Source: Chloroflexota bacterium (GTDB lineage Bacteria; Chloroflexota; Anaerolineae; Anaerolineales; DRMV01). Taken from it: a stretch of DNA of 64,000 bases. Numbering within the stretch: the first letter of the stretch is position 1; the number at the start of each line of letters is the position of its first letter. The notes beneath the pieces were generated by a model, which had not been told where the DNA came from, made no database searches, and saw only the letters and a program-made list of their open reading frames with translations. The stretch spans positions 1-64,000 of the forward strand of contig DRMV01000043.1 in the NCBI GenBank assembly GCA_011322445.1, read 5' to 3'. This document shows, one piece after another, positions 17,719 to 26,529 of this stretch. The translations under genes were made by a program, and so were the position numbers.

Positions 17719-18363
17719 ATGGAAATCAAACGCATGCCCCTTATTGGCGACCCGTTCCCTCAAATGGAAGTTGTCACCACCCACGGCAAACTCAACCTGC
17801 CTGAAGCCTTCAAAGGCAAGTGGTTCGTGCTCTTCAGCCACCCCGCCGACTTCACGCCAGTATGCACCACCGAGTTCTACGCTTTCCAAAAGCGCTACCC
17901 CGAATTCCGCAAACTGAACACCGAACTCATTGGCCTGAGCGTTGACCAGGTTTTCGCCCACATCAAGTGGGAAGAATGGATTGAAGAAAAACTGGGCGCG
18001 AAAATCGAATTCCCCATCATTGCCGACACCGGCGCGGTGGCCGAAACCCTGGGGCTGATTCACCCCGGCAAAGGCACCAACACCGTGCGTGCCGTGTTCA
18101 TCGTTGACCCCAAGGGCATCATTCGCGCCATTCTCTACTACCCGCAAGAACTGGGGCGCAACATGGATGAAATTCTGCGCATGGTCAAAGCCTTCCAGGT
18201 TTCCGACGCCCAGGGCGTGGCTATGCCCGCCAACTGGCCCAACAACGAACTCATCGGCGACAAGGTCATTGTGCCGCCCGCCAGTGATGTCAAGACTGCC
18301 GCCGAGCGCCCCAAGCAGTTCGACTGCTACGACTGGTGGTTCTGCTACAAAGAGCAAAAATAA
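17719..18363 (+). CDS. Peroxiredoxin, Prx6/archaeal thioredoxin-peroxidase type
   Basis: The product is 214 aa. It reduces H2O2 and organic peroxides with a peroxidatic Cys at about residue 49 in [12 protein letters not shown]. Two further cysteines near the C-terminus (about 203 and 209, in CYDWWFC) have the six-residue spacing of the resolving cysteines in archaeal Prx6-type enzymes such as that of Aeropyrum. Length and the C-terminal AHPANWP-like block (here [13 protein letters not shown]) fit the family. It acts in the cytoplasm. It is monocistronic, with its own strong promoter and an AGGAGG site. Confidence 0.93.
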   Translation: MEIKRMPLIGDPFPQMEVVTTHGKLNLPEAFKGKWFVLFSHPADFTPVCTTEFYAFQKRYPEFRKLNTELIGLSVDQVFAHIKWEEWIEEKLGAKIEFPIIADTGAVAETLGLIHPGKGTNTVRAVFIVDPKGIIRAILYYPQELGRNMDEILRMVKAFQVSDAQGVAMPANWPNNELIGDKVIVPPASDVKTAAERPKQFDCYDWWFCYKEQK

Positions 18364-18403
18364 CCTCCCCAACCTTTCCCCCTAACCTTTTCTCCTCCTT
18401 CTT

Positions 18404-18431
18404 CACGGGCTGGCCTGCGCGCCAGCCCGTG
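18404..18431 (+). terminator. Hairpin after the peroxiredoxin gene
   Basis: CACGGGCTGGC (18404-18414) pairs with GCCAGCCCGTG (18421-18431), an 11-bp GC-rich stem. No T-tract follows, so its strength as an intrinsic terminator is uncertain. Confidence 0.55.
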
Positions 18432-18508
18432 CCGCGTACTGCAACCTTTCGCCCCGCCGCGTGTTATAGCACCACGAAAACCCCCAAACTCGGAAGGAGA
18501 TTTTTCTC

Positions 18509-19753
18509 ATGCACACACACCGCGTCGTCATCACTGGCCTGGGCACCCTCAATCCCTTAGGCAACGACGTCCCGACCACGTGGCAACACGCGCTGGAAGG
18601 CCGTTCAGGCATCGGCCTCATTACGCTGTTCGACGCCAGCAAACACAAAGTGCGCATTGCCGGCGAGGTCAAAGGCTTCGACCCCAAAGAACATTTCGGC
18701 AGCCGCGACGCGCGGCGGTTAGACCGTTACAGCCAACTTGCCATCGTCGCCGCGCGGGAAGCCGTTGCCAGCGCCGGTTGGCAACTGGACCACCTCAACC
18801 GCGACCGCATCGGCGTGATCATCGGTAGCGGCATTGGCGGCATTGGCACCTTTGCACACGAAATGCACGTTTACGAAACCCGCGGGCCGGGGCGCGTCAG
18901 TCCTTTCCTCGTGCCCATGATGCTCGCCGATACCGCGCCGGGGCTGATAGCGATTGAATTTGGCCTGCGGGGCCCCAACTTCGCCGTGGTGGCGGCTTGC
19001 GCCAGCGGCACCAACGCCATCGGCGAGGCCTTCCAGGTCATCCGCCGCGGCGATGCCGACGCCATGCTTGTGGGGGGGGCCGACGCGGTCATCATTCCCC
19101 TCGCGATGGCCGGCCTGGAAGTCATGACCGCACTTTCCAAACGCAACGACGAACCCGAAAAAGCCTCCCGTCCCTTCGACGCCAACCGCGATGGCTTCGT
19201 GATGGGTGAAGGGGCCACCTTCCTGGCCCTGGAAACCCTGGAGCACGCCCAGGCTCGCGGCGCGAACATCATCGCCGAGGTCGTGGGCTACGGCGCGACC
19301 AATGATGCCTTCCACATCACCGCCCCCGACCCCGACGGCAGCGGCGCGGCGCTCTGTATCCGCAACGCGCTGGAAAGCGCCGGGCTGAAGCCCGAGCAAA
19401 TCAGTTACATCAACGCCCACGGCACCAGCACCCGCCTGAACGACAAAAGTGAAACCGCAGCCATCAAAGCCGTCTTCGGCGAGCACGCCTACCGCATTCC
19501 CGTGTCTTCCACCAAATCTATGACCGGCCACCTCTTGGGCGGCGCAGGCGCGCTGGAAACCATGTTCTCCGCCCTCGCCATCCGCGACGGCATCCTGCCG
19601 CCCACCATCAATTACGAAACACCCGACCCCGAATGCGACCTGGATTACGTGCCCAACCAGGCGCGCCGCGCCGATGTCCGCTATGTGCTTTCCAACTCTT
19701 TTGGCTTCGGCGGCCACAACGGCAGCATCATCCTCGGACGCTTCGAAGGGTAA
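18509..19753 (+). CDS. fabF: 3-oxoacyl-[acyl-carrier-protein] synthase II
   Basis: The product is 414 aa. It elongates acyl-ACP with malonyl-ACP in type II fatty-acid synthesis. The catalytic triad is visible: Cys in VVAACASGTNAIGEA (about 169), His in YINAHGTSTRLND (about 308), and His in KSMTGHLLGGAGA (about 345). FGFGGHN near the end is also typical. The ATG at 18509 has GGAAGGAG upstream. It lies 12 nt before fabH, with no acyl-carrier gene, fabD or fabG nearby, so the fatty-acid genes are scattered in this genome. Confidence 0.95.
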   Translation: MHTHRVVITGLGTLNPLGNDVPTTWQHALEGRSGIGLITLFDASKHKVRIAGEVKGFDPKEHFGSRDARRLDRYSQLAIVAAREAVASAGWQLDHLNRDRIGVIIGSGIGGIGTFAHEMHVYETRGPGRVSPFLVPMMLADTAPGLIAIEFGLRGPNFAVVAACASGTNAIGEAFQVIRRGDADAMLVGGADAVIIPLAMAGLEVMTALSKRNDEPEKASRPFDANRDGFVMGEGATFLALETLEHAQARGANIIAEVVGYGATNDAFHITAPDPDGSGAALCIRNALESAGLKPEQISYINAHGTSTRLNDKSETAAIKAVFGEHAYRIPVSSTKSMTGHLLGGAGALETMFSALAIRDGILPPTINYETPDPECDLDYVPNQARRADVRYVLSNSFGFGGHNGSIILGRFEG

Positions 19754-19765
19754 CCGGAGGTCGGC

Positions 19766-20881
19766 ATGACCCGATACGCGCACATCACCGGCTGGGGTGT
19801 GGCATTGCCGGAGCACGTCTTGACCAATCAAGACCTGGAGCAAATGGTCGACACCAGCGACGAATGGATCGTCAGCCGCACAGGCATTCGAGAACGTCGC
19901 ATCGCCGCCCCCGACCAGACCACCGCCAGTCTGGGCGCCGATGCCGCCATCGAAGCCCTCAAAGTGGCCGGTCTCAAACCCACCGATGTGGATCTCATCA
20001 TCGTTGCCAGTTCTTCGCCAGAACACATCTTCCCGGCCACGGCCTGCATCGTGCAAGATATTCTCGGCGCGACCCGCGCCGGGGCTTTCGACTTATCGGC
20101 AGCATGCACCGGCTTCATCTTTGCCCTCAACATGGCCGCCCAGGCCATTCGCTCAGGCAGCATCAACAACGCGGTGGTCATTGGGGCCGAAACCCTTTCC
20201 CGCATCGTGAACTGGCAAGACCGCAACACCTGCATTCTTTTCGGCGACGGGGCGGGGGCTTTCGTGCTACAGGCTTCCAGCGAACCGGGCGGGGTGCTGG
20301 AAGCCGTCATGCACGCCGACGGCTCCGGGGCCGACGTACTCATGCTGCCCGCAGGCGGCAGCAAACTGCCCACTTCGGCCGATACCGTCGCCCACGGCCT
20401 TCACTACGTCCGCATGGATGGGCGGCCGGTGTTTCGTTTTGCCACCCGCGTGATGGCCGAAGCCACGCGCGAAGTGGTCGAAAAGGCCGGGCTGTCGTTA
20501 GACGACATTGACCTCATTGTACCCCACCAGGCCAACTACCGCATTCTGGAAGTCGCCGCGCGGGGGCTCAAAATGCCGATGGAAAAGTTCATGATCAACC
20601 TGGACAAATACGGCAACACCTCTACCGCCTCGATTCCGATTGCTGCCGCCGAAGCCGCCGAACAGGGCCGCCTGCGCCGGGGCGATAAAGTGGTGCTGGT
20701 GGGCTTCGGCGGCGGGTTGACCTATGGGGCGCTGGTTGCCGAATGGACGGGGCCTCTCCCCAATCGCCCCGAAGTCAACCCCGAGCGCTACCGCCTGTGG
20801 GCCAAAGTACGTTCCACCGGCCTGCGGCTCAAGCGCAAGGTGCTTGCCAAAACCCTGGGCGACGACAAACTGGGCGGGTAG
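19766..20881 (+). CDS. fabH: 3-oxoacyl-[acyl-carrier-protein] synthase III (FabH-like)
   Basis: The product is 371 aa, about 40 longer than usual FabH because of a basic C-terminal tail (RLWAKVRSTGLRLKRKVLAK). The core initiates fatty-acid synthesis from acetyl-CoA. Catalytic Cys lies in FDLSAACTGFIFAL (about 114), His in VPHQANYRI (about 255), and Asn in DKYGNTSTASIP (about 285). TSDEWIVSRTGIRERR is the usual CoA-binding start. The tail could be a membrane or nucleic-acid contact; its function is unknown. It is co-transcribed with fabF. Confidence 0.93.
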   Translation: MTRYAHITGWGVALPEHVLTNQDLEQMVDTSDEWIVSRTGIRERRIAAPDQTTASLGADAAIEALKVAGLKPTDVDLIIVASSSPEHIFPATACIVQDILGATRAGAFDLSAACTGFIFALNMAAQAIRSGSINNAVVIGAETLSRIVNWQDRNTCILFGDGAGAFVLQASSEPGGVLEAVMHADGSGADVLMLPAGGSKLPTSADTVAHGLHYVRMDGRPVFRFATRVMAEATREVVEKAGLSLDDIDLIVPHQANYRILEVAARGLKMPMEKFMINLDKYGNTSTASIPIAAAEAAEQGRLRRGDKVVLVGFGGGLTYGALVAEWTGPLPNRPEVNPERYRLWAKVRSTGLRLKRKVLAKTLGDDKLGG

Positions 20882-20930
20882 CCGAAGGGTGTTGCGAGAT
20901 GGTCTAACCCTTCCCAGCCGCGGGCGGTCA

Positions 20931-20939
20931 TGGTAAAAT
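20931..20939 (+). promoter_or_regulatory. Extended -10 promoter of tRNA-His
   Basis: TGGTAAAAT lies 16 nt before the tRNA 5' end and is followed by ACCGCCGCT, as at other promoters in the window. Confidence 0.6.
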
Positions 20940-20954
20940 ACCGCCGCTCGTTAT

Positions 20955-21028
20955 GGTGGCTGTAGCTCAAGTGGCAGAGCACCTGACTGTGGATCAGGAT
21001 GTTGTGGGTTCAAGTCCCATCAGCCACC
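20955..21028 (+). tRNA. tRNA-His (anticodon GTG)
   Basis: The acceptor GTGGCTG pairs with CAGCCAC. An extra 5' G (20955) opposite C73 (21028) is the identity element of tRNA-His. Anticodon loop CTGTGGA, T-arm GGGTTCAAGTCCC. CCA is not encoded. Confidence 0.95.
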
Positions 21029-21032
21029 CTGG

Positions 21033-21077
21033 CCCATTCGCTGATGCCCCGGCTCGGCATGAGTGGGGGCTGTTTTT
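21033..21077 (+). terminator. Possible terminator of tRNA-His
   Basis: ATGCC (21044-21048) and GGCAT (21056-21060), extended by CCCA/TGGG with bulges, are followed by GGGGCTGTTTTT. It may also act as a leader structure for the next gene. Confidence 0.45.
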
Positions 21078-21094
21078 GAAAGAGGGGCGACACC

Positions 21095-21553
21095 ATGACC
21101 ACACGGGTCTTGTGCATTGAAGACGAGCCCGAAATGATCGAACTCATCCGCCTCATCCTGGCCCGAGGCGGATATGAAGTGTTGGGCGCAGAAAGTGGTC
21201 TCGACGCGCTGGAACTCCTCGCCACCACCCCCGACATTGACCTGATTTTGCTCGACCTGATGATGCCGGAAATGGATGGCTGGGAAGTTTACCAGCGGCT
21301 TAAGGCCGACGAGCGCACGCGCGATATTCCTGTGATTGTCGTGACCGCCAAAGCCCAACGCATTGATCGCGTGCTCGGGCTCTACATTGTGGGCGTGGAC
21401 GACTACATCACCAAGCCTTTCTCGCCCAAAATGCTTTTAGAGAGCGTCAAACAAATTCTGGAACGCAAAAAAGGCAACGGCGCCCAAAACTCCACCAGCC
21501 ACTCGCCACCCGAAGCCGACAAATCGCCCCAAACCCCATCAGAAAGTGCTTGA
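21095..21553 (+). CDS. Stand-alone response regulator receiver
   Basis: The product is 152 aa. The REC domain spans residues 1-125: IEDEPEM at the acidic pocket, phospho-Asp in LILLDLMMPEMDGWE (about 53), switch Thr in VIVVTAKA, and Lys in YITKPFSP (about 108). The last 25 residues are a Ser/Pro-rich tail without a domain. The style resembles the receiver of PhoB-like regulators but no output domain is present. A strong terminator follows, so it is a single-gene unit or co-transcribed with tRNA-His. Confidence 0.9.
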   Translation: MTTRVLCIEDEPEMIELIRLILARGGYEVLGAESGLDALELLATTPDIDLILLDLMMPEMDGWEVYQRLKADERTRDIPVIVVTAKAQRIDRVLGLYIVGVDDYITKPFSPKMLLESVKQILERKKGNGAQNSTSHSPPEADKSPQTPSESA

Positions 21554-21593
21554 CCCCCCTTATTTTTTCAATGCCATCATGTCCCCAAACATT

Positions 21594-21626
21594 CACGGCA
21601 GGCCACCCGCCTGCCGTGGCTTTTTT
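21594..21626 (+). terminator. Rho-independent terminator
   Basis: CACGGCAGG (21594-21602) pairs with CCTGCCGTG (21610-21618), followed by GC and six Ts. Confidence 0.9.
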
Positions 21627-21638
21627 GCCCCCACCCGA

Positions 21639-21647
21639 TGGTATAAT
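21639..21647 (+). promoter_or_regulatory. Extended -10 promoter of the DUF192-M23 operon
   Basis: TGGTATAAT followed by CCCCGCC lies 20 nt before the ATG at 21668, nearly identical to the promoter at 745. Confidence 0.65.
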
Positions 21648-21667
21648 CCCCGCCGGGAGCAGCCCTC

Positions 21668-22036
21668 ATGTCACACTACCGCGTGCAAAACCTGACCCAC
21701 CCCTTTGAAACCCCTTTGCACGTTCAGCCTTGCGAAAGTTTCCGCTGCCGCCTGCTGGGGCTGATGGGGCGACGCGACCTTTCCCCACACGAGGGCCTGC
21801 TGTTTCGCTGGCCCCGCGAAGGGCGGCTTGAAACCGCCATTCACATGCTGTTCATGCGCTTTCCCATCGCCGTCATCTGGCTAAATGCCGCGCAAGAAGT
21901 CGTTGACGCCCGCCTCGCCCGCCCGTGGGTGGACTTCCTGGTACCGCGCGCCCCAGCCCGCTACGTGCTGGAAATTCACCCCTCCCGCCTGCCCGATTTT
22001 GCCCCCGGAGATCACATCGCCTGGCATGTTGCCTAA
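21668..22036 (+). CDS. DUF192 family protein
   Basis: The product is 122 aa. DUF192 proteins are small beta-rich proteins of unknown function, often exported. The typical core is visible: CRLLGLMGRRDLSPHEGLLF, then IHMLFMRFPIAVIWLN and a C-terminal ARYVLEI. There is no signal peptide here. The last 11 nt overlap the start of the M23 endopeptidase gene, so the two are coupled and may act together at the envelope (inference). Confidence 0.85.
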   Translation: MSHYRVQNLTHPFETPLHVQPCESFRCRLLGLMGRRDLSPHEGLLFRWPREGRLETAIHMLFMRFPIAVIWLNAAQEVVDARLARPWVDFLVPRAPARYVLEIHPSRLPDFAPGDHIAWHVA

Positions 22037-23423
22037 AACCCTTCGCACCCTCTTGCTCACATTGCTGCTGGCCCTCATGGTGTTGCCCGCATCCGCAGCA
22101 CGCGCCCAAGGCCAGGCCGAGACGCCTTATTACATCGTGCAACCCGGCGACACCCTCTCGGCCATTGCCTATCGCTTTGGGGTGGATATGAAAACCCTGG
22201 CGCAGGCCAACGACATCGCCAACCCCGCTGACCTGAAAATCGGGCAAAAACTGGTCATTCCGGGGCTGGAAGGCGTGCACGGCCAGCTCAGCACGCGCAC
22301 CGTCGCCTTCGGCGACTCGCTCACAGGGCTTAGCCGGGTGCTGCATCTGCCAGAAAACACCCTCATGCGGCTCAACCGGGTAGTTTCGCCCTACCAACTG
22401 TTTGCCGGGCGCTCGCTCATCGTCCCCATCACCGCCGCCAAGCAAAAGACCTTCCCTCAACGGATCTTGACAGGGCAACATTCACTGCTGGAAACTGCCC
22501 TCCAACATGGCCAAAGCCCCTGGGCGCTGGCCCTGACCAACCAGTTACCGGGCACATGGGCCACCCTGCCGGGCGACGTCCTCGCCCTGCCCGGCACCAG
22601 CAGCCCGCCCACCGCTTCCGCCTTCCCCCAACAACTGACGGCGAAAGTGCTGCCCTCGCAGTGGACCCAGGGCCGCACCGGCGAAGTGCGCCTGGAAGCC
22701 CCCAAAGACGCCCAAATTACCGGCACATTTGGCGAACACACCCTCCATTTCTTCTTCTGGAAAGCCCAAACGTGGGTGGCTTTGCAGGGTGTGTTTGCCC
22801 TGGCCTCCCCCGGGCTTTACCCGCTCACCCTGGACGTCACCCTGCCCGATGGGCGTGCCTTCCGCTTCGACCAGGCTATTCGCGTACAACGCGGCCAATA
22901 CGCCTACGAGCGGCTCATCGTGCCTGCCAGTCTACTCAACCCGCAACTCAACAAGGAAGAAGAAGCCCGCTTCGAAGCCCTGACCGCACCCGCCACCCCG
23001 ACCCGCTACTGGCAAGGCGTTTTCAAAGCCCCCGAAGCCCCGCCGCTCGACACCTGCCACCCCTCTTACTTCGGCACCCGCCGCAACTACAACGACACCT
23101 TTTATTGGTATCACACCGGCCTGGACTTCTGCGGGCGCGTCGGCACGCCCATTTACGCCCCTGCCGACGGCGTGGTGGTGTTTGCCGGCCAGACCGAAAT
23201 CCACGGCAACGTCACCATCATCGATCATGGCTGGGGCGTCTACACCACTTACTGCCACCAATCGGAAATTCTGGTCAAGAAAGGCCAGCGCGTCCACACC
23301 GGCGAACTCATCGGCAAAGTAGGCCGCACGGGGCGCGTCACCGGCCCACACCTTCACTGGGAAGTGTGGGTGGGCGACGTGCCAGTGGACCCGCAAGAAT
23401 GGCTCTCGCAAGCCTTCCCGTAA
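22026..23423 (+). CDS. Secreted LysM / M23 family metallopeptidase
   Basis: The product is 465 aa. A signal peptide (about 1-28, LLLTLLLALMVLPASAARA) leads to a LysM domain (IVQPGDTLSAIAYRFGVD, about 39-82), a second more divergent LysM-like unit, then a middle beta region. The C-terminal M23 (LytM) peptidase spans about 345-460, with Zn ligands in HTGLDF and the HLHWEV motif. It should cut peptidoglycan peptides outside the cell or act as an amidase activator. The ATG at 22026 overlaps DUF192; the frame is open earlier, but the signal peptide starts here. Confidence 0.93.
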   Translation: MLPKTLRTLLLTLLLALMVLPASAARAQGQAETPYYIVQPGDTLSAIAYRFGVDMKTLAQANDIANPADLKIGQKLVIPGLEGVHGQLSTRTVAFGDSLTGLSRVLHLPENTLMRLNRVVSPYQLFAGRSLIVPITAAKQKTFPQRILTGQHSLLETALQHGQSPWALALTNQLPGTWATLPGDVLALPGTSSPPTASAFPQQLTAKVLPSQWTQGRTGEVRLEAPKDAQITGTFGEHTLHFFFWKAQTWVALQGVFALASPGLYPLTLDVTLPDGRAFRFDQAIRVQRGQYAYERLIVPASLLNPQLNKEEEARFEALTAPATPTRYWQGVFKAPEAPPLDTCHPSYFGTRRNYNDTFYWYHTGLDFCGRVGTPIYAPADGVVVFAGQTEIHGNVTIIDHGWGVYTTYCHQSEILVKKGQRVHTGELIGKVGRTGRVTGPHLHWEVWVGDVPVDPQEWLSQAFP

Positions 23424-23435
23424 AAAGCAGGCTGG

Positions 23436-23684
23436 CTAAGGGGCGCTATCGTCCTCAAAATCGCCGCGGAAGAAAGCATCAACCACGGCACGCGCATCGG
23501 CTTCACGACTTTCCGGCACGGCAATCTGAATCTCCCCCAGCGGGCCTACCTGCAACCCCAAGGCGCGAGCCGCAGGCTCTTGCAGCAATCGCGCCGGGAT
23601 GCCCTGGGCTTCCAGCAAGCCGCGCAAAATATCGGCCTGCGCCTGATTGTATGTGGTCAACACCACCGTCCATCGCTCGTTCAT
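23436..23684 (-). CDS. DUF2007 domain protein
   Basis: The product is 82 aa. It opens with WTVVLTTYNQAQADILRGLLE and contains GIPARLL and IQIAVPESREADARAVV, the pattern of the DUF2007 (putative signal-transducing, ferredoxin-like fold) family. Function is unknown; some relatives are fused to zinc ribbons. It is convergent with the M23 gene, 12 nt apart, and stands alone. Confidence 0.75.
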   Translation of the reverse strand: MNERWTVVLTTYNQAQADILRGLLEAQGIPARLLQEPAARALGLQVGPLGEIQIAVPESREADARAVVDAFFRGDFEDDSAP

Positions 23685-23736
23685 GCGCGCTCCTTATGGG
23701 CAGAATGCTACGCGAAAAGCGCGCAGCGAGATAGAG

Positions 23737-23742
23737 TATAAT
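23737..23742 (+). promoter_or_regulatory. -10 of the two-gene hypothetical unit
   Basis: TATAAT in GAGTATAATTG lies 33 nt before the ATG at 23776, in the divergent gap with the DUF2007 gene. Confidence 0.5.
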
Positions 23743-23775
23743 TGAAAAGACAATAACTGTGAAGCGAGGCCAACA

Positions 23776-25332
23776 ATGATTCGTGAAACCTACTGGGAAG
23801 ACCTGAGCATCACCGCCGAAGACATCGAAGCCCTTTACAATCATCTGCTGGAAACCGAAACCCCGCTAACGCCTGAGGAACTGGCAGCAGCGTTGGTGGC
23901 CTTCCGCCTGGAAGAGGAACAGCGGAAACTGGAGCGCCAGCGAGGTGGGGGCGCGACCATTTACCTCCCCAAAGCCCACTATGAAGTCGGCCAGCAACTG
24001 GTGTTTCCCGCCCTGGATTGGGACGAAGGCAAAGTGGTTGCTGTGCGGGAAGCCCACAACCCGACCATGCCGCCCTTCGAGGTCATTCGCGTGCGGTTTG
24101 CCGACGGGCGCGAGCGGGAATTTGCCGCCGGGCTGGAAGAGCACATTCTCAACGAACCGCCGCAACTGCGCGACGACGACCCGCTGCGCAACCCCGAAAG
24201 CGTGCTCGCCACTTATGGCAGCGCCTTGGCCGAGAAAATCGAAGCCGCGCTGGCCGAAAACGACGAATTCGTCCGCATTGCGGGCAAATGGTTCCCGCGG
24301 GCGTTGCTGCTCGACGTGCACGTCGGCTTCCTCAACCTGGCCGAAGCCGTGCTGGACATGCATGGCGGGGGCCCTTTGCCAACGGCTGAAATCATCAAGC
24401 AAATCGATTTCCCTGCCGACAACCCCAAACTGGCCGAATTTTCGCTCGATTACGCCCTCCAGGAAAGCGACCAGTTCGACGAAGTCGGCCCGGCGGGGCA
24501 AGTGCTCTGGTTCCTGCGCAGCATGGAACCGCAATGGGTGCAGGAAACGCCCCCTTACCTGCATTACCACCCCCTGGATTACGACCGCGACGCCCTCACC
24601 CCCGAAATGTTGGCCCTGGAAGCCGCACTGGGCGACGAGCTTTCCCCCGAAATTGCCCCCGCCGACACCGAGAAGGTCGAACTCACCCTGATCTACCCCC
24701 ACTGGCGGGCAGGCACGCTGCCCCTGAGCGCCAAAACCCGGGCACTCTTCCCCACCGCTTACCAGGCGCCCCGGGTGCGCTTCACCTGGGTCGACGCCCA
24801 AACCGGCGAAGAATTCCCCGGCTGGGTGGTGCGTCCCGGCAAATACGTTTATGGGCTGAAAGCGTGGTACCAGAAAAAAGAACTCATGCCCGGCAGCCTG
24901 GTGACCCTCAAAGCAGGCAACGCCCCGGGGGAAGTGCTGATTCAGGCCCACACCCACCGCCCCCAGCGCGATTGGGTCCGCAGCGTGCTGGTCGGCCGCG
25001 ACGCCCAACCCGTGTTTGCCATGCTAAAGCAGATCGTCAGCGCTGAATTCGACGAGCGCATGGTCATCGCCGTGCCCGACCCTGAAGCGCTGGATAACGT
25101 TTGGGAAGAAATCGCGCGCAAGCGCACGCCGCTGGAAAACCTGGTGGTCTCGATGTTGCGTGAACTCGCCAAACTCACCCCCCAAGGGCACGTCCACGCC
25201 GCGGGGCTGTATGCCGCGGTCAACACCGTGCGCCGTTGCCCGCCGGGGCCCATCTTTGCCTTGCTTGCAACCCGCCCGTGGTTCGTCCACGTGGGCGACC
25301 TGTACTTCCGATTAGACGAATCTGCCATTTGA
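23776..25332 (+). CDS. Large uncharacterised protein with winged-helix-like segment
   Basis: The product is 518 aa, soluble and acidic, with no signal peptide or membrane helix. I do not recognise a family. The N-terminal helical part (LTPEELAAALVAFRLEEE) is followed by a small beta segment (GQQLVFPALDWDEGKVVAVRE) that looks like a nucleotide-independent beta-barrel. Residues about 205-255 (PTAEIIKQIDFPADN...LDYALQESDQFDEVG) read like a winged helix of the HARE/RpoE-delta kind. A C-terminal region (about 435-510) may be a second one. It is followed 13 nt later by a 146-aa partner. A role in DNA or RNA transactions is only a guess. Confidence 0.75.
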   Translation: MIRETYWEDLSITAEDIEALYNHLLETETPLTPEELAAALVAFRLEEEQRKLERQRGGGATIYLPKAHYEVGQQLVFPALDWDEGKVVAVREAHNPTMPPFEVIRVRFADGREREFAAGLEEHILNEPPQLRDDDPLRNPESVLATYGSALAEKIEAALAENDEFVRIAGKWFPRALLLDVHVGFLNLAEAVLDMHGGGPLPTAEIIKQIDFPADNPKLAEFSLDYALQESDQFDEVGPAGQVLWFLRSMEPQWVQETPPYLHYHPLDYDRDALTPEMLALEAALGDELSPEIAPADTEKVELTLIYPHWRAGTLPLSAKTRALFPTAYQAPRVRFTWVDAQTGEEFPGWVVRPGKYVYGLKAWYQKKELMPGSLVTLKAGNAPGEVLIQAHTHRPQRDWVRSVLVGRDAQPVFAMLKQIVSAEFDERMVIAVPDPEALDNVWEEIARKRTPLENLVVSMLRELAKLTPQGHVHAAGLYAAVNTVRRCPPGPIFALLATRPWFVHVGDLYFRLDESAI

Positions 25333-25345
25333 AACGGAGAAAGCC

Positions 25346-25786
25346 ATGCCACAGGGAAAACGCCGCAGTCTGGTAAAACCCACCCTGGATACCCCCTTCC
25401 ACATTGATTTCTCGTGGTGGCAAGCCCACACGCGCGATTGGCGCTTCTACATGCACCGCTTGCTGTGCGCCGAACACCAGAAGCAATTCGAAGACTGGAA
25501 AGAAACCACCCCGGTGGACTGGGTTGACCCCGAAACCGCCGAAGTCCACCCTGTGGACGGGATGCAATACGTGCTCATGACCCATTGCGCCCAACAGCCC
25601 GAATTCCTGGACGCCCACGTGCCGCTGGTCGACGCGATCTTTCGCATGTTGATTGCCAACGGCAACCGCCCGATGACACCGGTGGAACTGGCCGAGCGCC
25701 TCAACCGGCCAGCCCAGGCACGCACCATTTTGCGCACCCTGACGGGCAAACGCGATTACCTCGGCATCAGACCAGTGGAAGAATGA
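25346..25786 (+). CDS. Uncharacterised protein, partner of the 518-aa protein
   Basis: The product is 146 aa. Aromatic-rich N-terminal half (FSWWQAHTRDWRFYMHRLLC) and a C-terminal segment (about 90-140, NGNRPMTPVELAERLNRPAQARTILRTL) that reads as a helix-turn-helix or winged helix. The first half has two Cys and several His (CAEHQ, MTHCAQQ) but no clear metal motif. No family is recognised. It is co-oriented with the 518-aa protein, 13 nt away, and tRNA-Arg begins 9 nt after its stop. Confidence 0.75.
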   Translation: MPQGKRRSLVKPTLDTPFHIDFSWWQAHTRDWRFYMHRLLCAEHQKQFEDWKETTPVDWVDPETAEVHPVDGMQYVLMTHCAQQPEFLDAHVPLVDAIFRMLIANGNRPMTPVELAERLNRPAQARTILRTLTGKRDYLGIRPVEE

Positions 25787-25795
25787 GCCTTCTCT

Positions 25796-25868
25796 GCCCC
25801 CGTAGCTCAATGGAAAGAGCATCGGACTTCTAATCCGACGGTTGCAGGTTCGAATCCTGTCGGGGGCG
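25796..25868 (+). tRNA. tRNA-Arg (anticodon TCT)
   Basis: The acceptor GCCCCCG pairs with CGGGGGC. Anticodon stem TCGGA/TCCGA with loop CTTCTAA gives TCT. T-arm AGGTTCGAATCCT. CCA is not encoded. It lies so close to the upstream stop that it may share its transcript. Confidence 0.95.
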
Positions 25869-25941
25869 CTGGCGGCCGCCCAGGCGACCACCTGACCAAA
25901 ACACTCACCCAACTCAATGACCCAACTCGGAAGGAGTTTGC

Positions 25942-26466
25942 ATGTTAGAGCGCAAAGGTCTCATCAAATTCGGGGATAACGACATCACCGTGATCGGCCC
26001 CGATATCACGCCGGGGCAACAAGCGCCGGAGTTCACCGCCCACACCCGCGACTGGCGCACGGTTTCCGTGCTGGCCGAAACCGCGGGCAAGGTGCGCATC
26101 ATTGCCGCGCTGCCTTCCATCGACACCCCCGTGTGCGACCTGGAAGGCCAGAAATTCAACGAAGCCGCGACCGCTCTCAGCGATGATATCGTCATCGTCA
26201 CCATCAGCGCCGACCTGCCCTTTGCCCAACAGCGCTGGTGCGGCGATCACGGCATCGAGCGCTTGCTGGTCGTCTCGGACCACATGGAGATGGCATTCGG
26301 CAAAAAATACGGCTGCCTGATGAAAGAGGTTCGCCTGCTGCGGCGTGCGGTGTTCGTCGTCGACCGCAACGACAAAGTAGTTTACGCCGACTACATGAAG
26401 GCCTTAGGTGACGAACCCAACTACGACGAAGTGCTGCAAGCCGCCAAAGCCGCCCTGGCGGCATAA
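25942..26466 (+). CDS. tpx: Thiol peroxidase
   Basis: The product is 174 aa, atypical-2-Cys peroxiredoxin. The peroxidatic Cys is in PSIDTPVCD (about 66) and the resolving Cys in QQRWCGDHGIERL (about 100), the standard Tpx arrangement. It removes alkyl hydroperoxides at the expense of thioredoxin. The ATG at 25942 follows AACTCGGAAGGAG, a 13-nt site identical to that of fabF. It begins a same-strand run with Hsp20 and Lon, which together suggest a stress cluster. Confidence 0.93.
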   Translation: MLERKGLIKFGDNDITVIGPDITPGQQAPEFTAHTRDWRTVSVLAETAGKVRIIAALPSIDTPVCDLEGQKFNEAATALSDDIVIVTISADLPFAQQRWCGDHGIERLLVVSDHMEMAFGKKYGCLMKEVRLLRRAVFVVDRNDKVVYADYMKALGDEPNYDEVLQAAKAALAA

Positions 26467-26529
26467 GCCACACACCGCCTTGCAGATTGCCCGGCGGAAG
26501 CTCTGCGGTTCCCCATCAGGAGGTGCGCC

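Noticed and set aside
18719..20056. A 445-codon minus-strand frame opposite fabF and fabH
   Set aside because: The plus-strand products have complete catalytic residues; the mirror frame has low-complexity Gly/Val/His composition.
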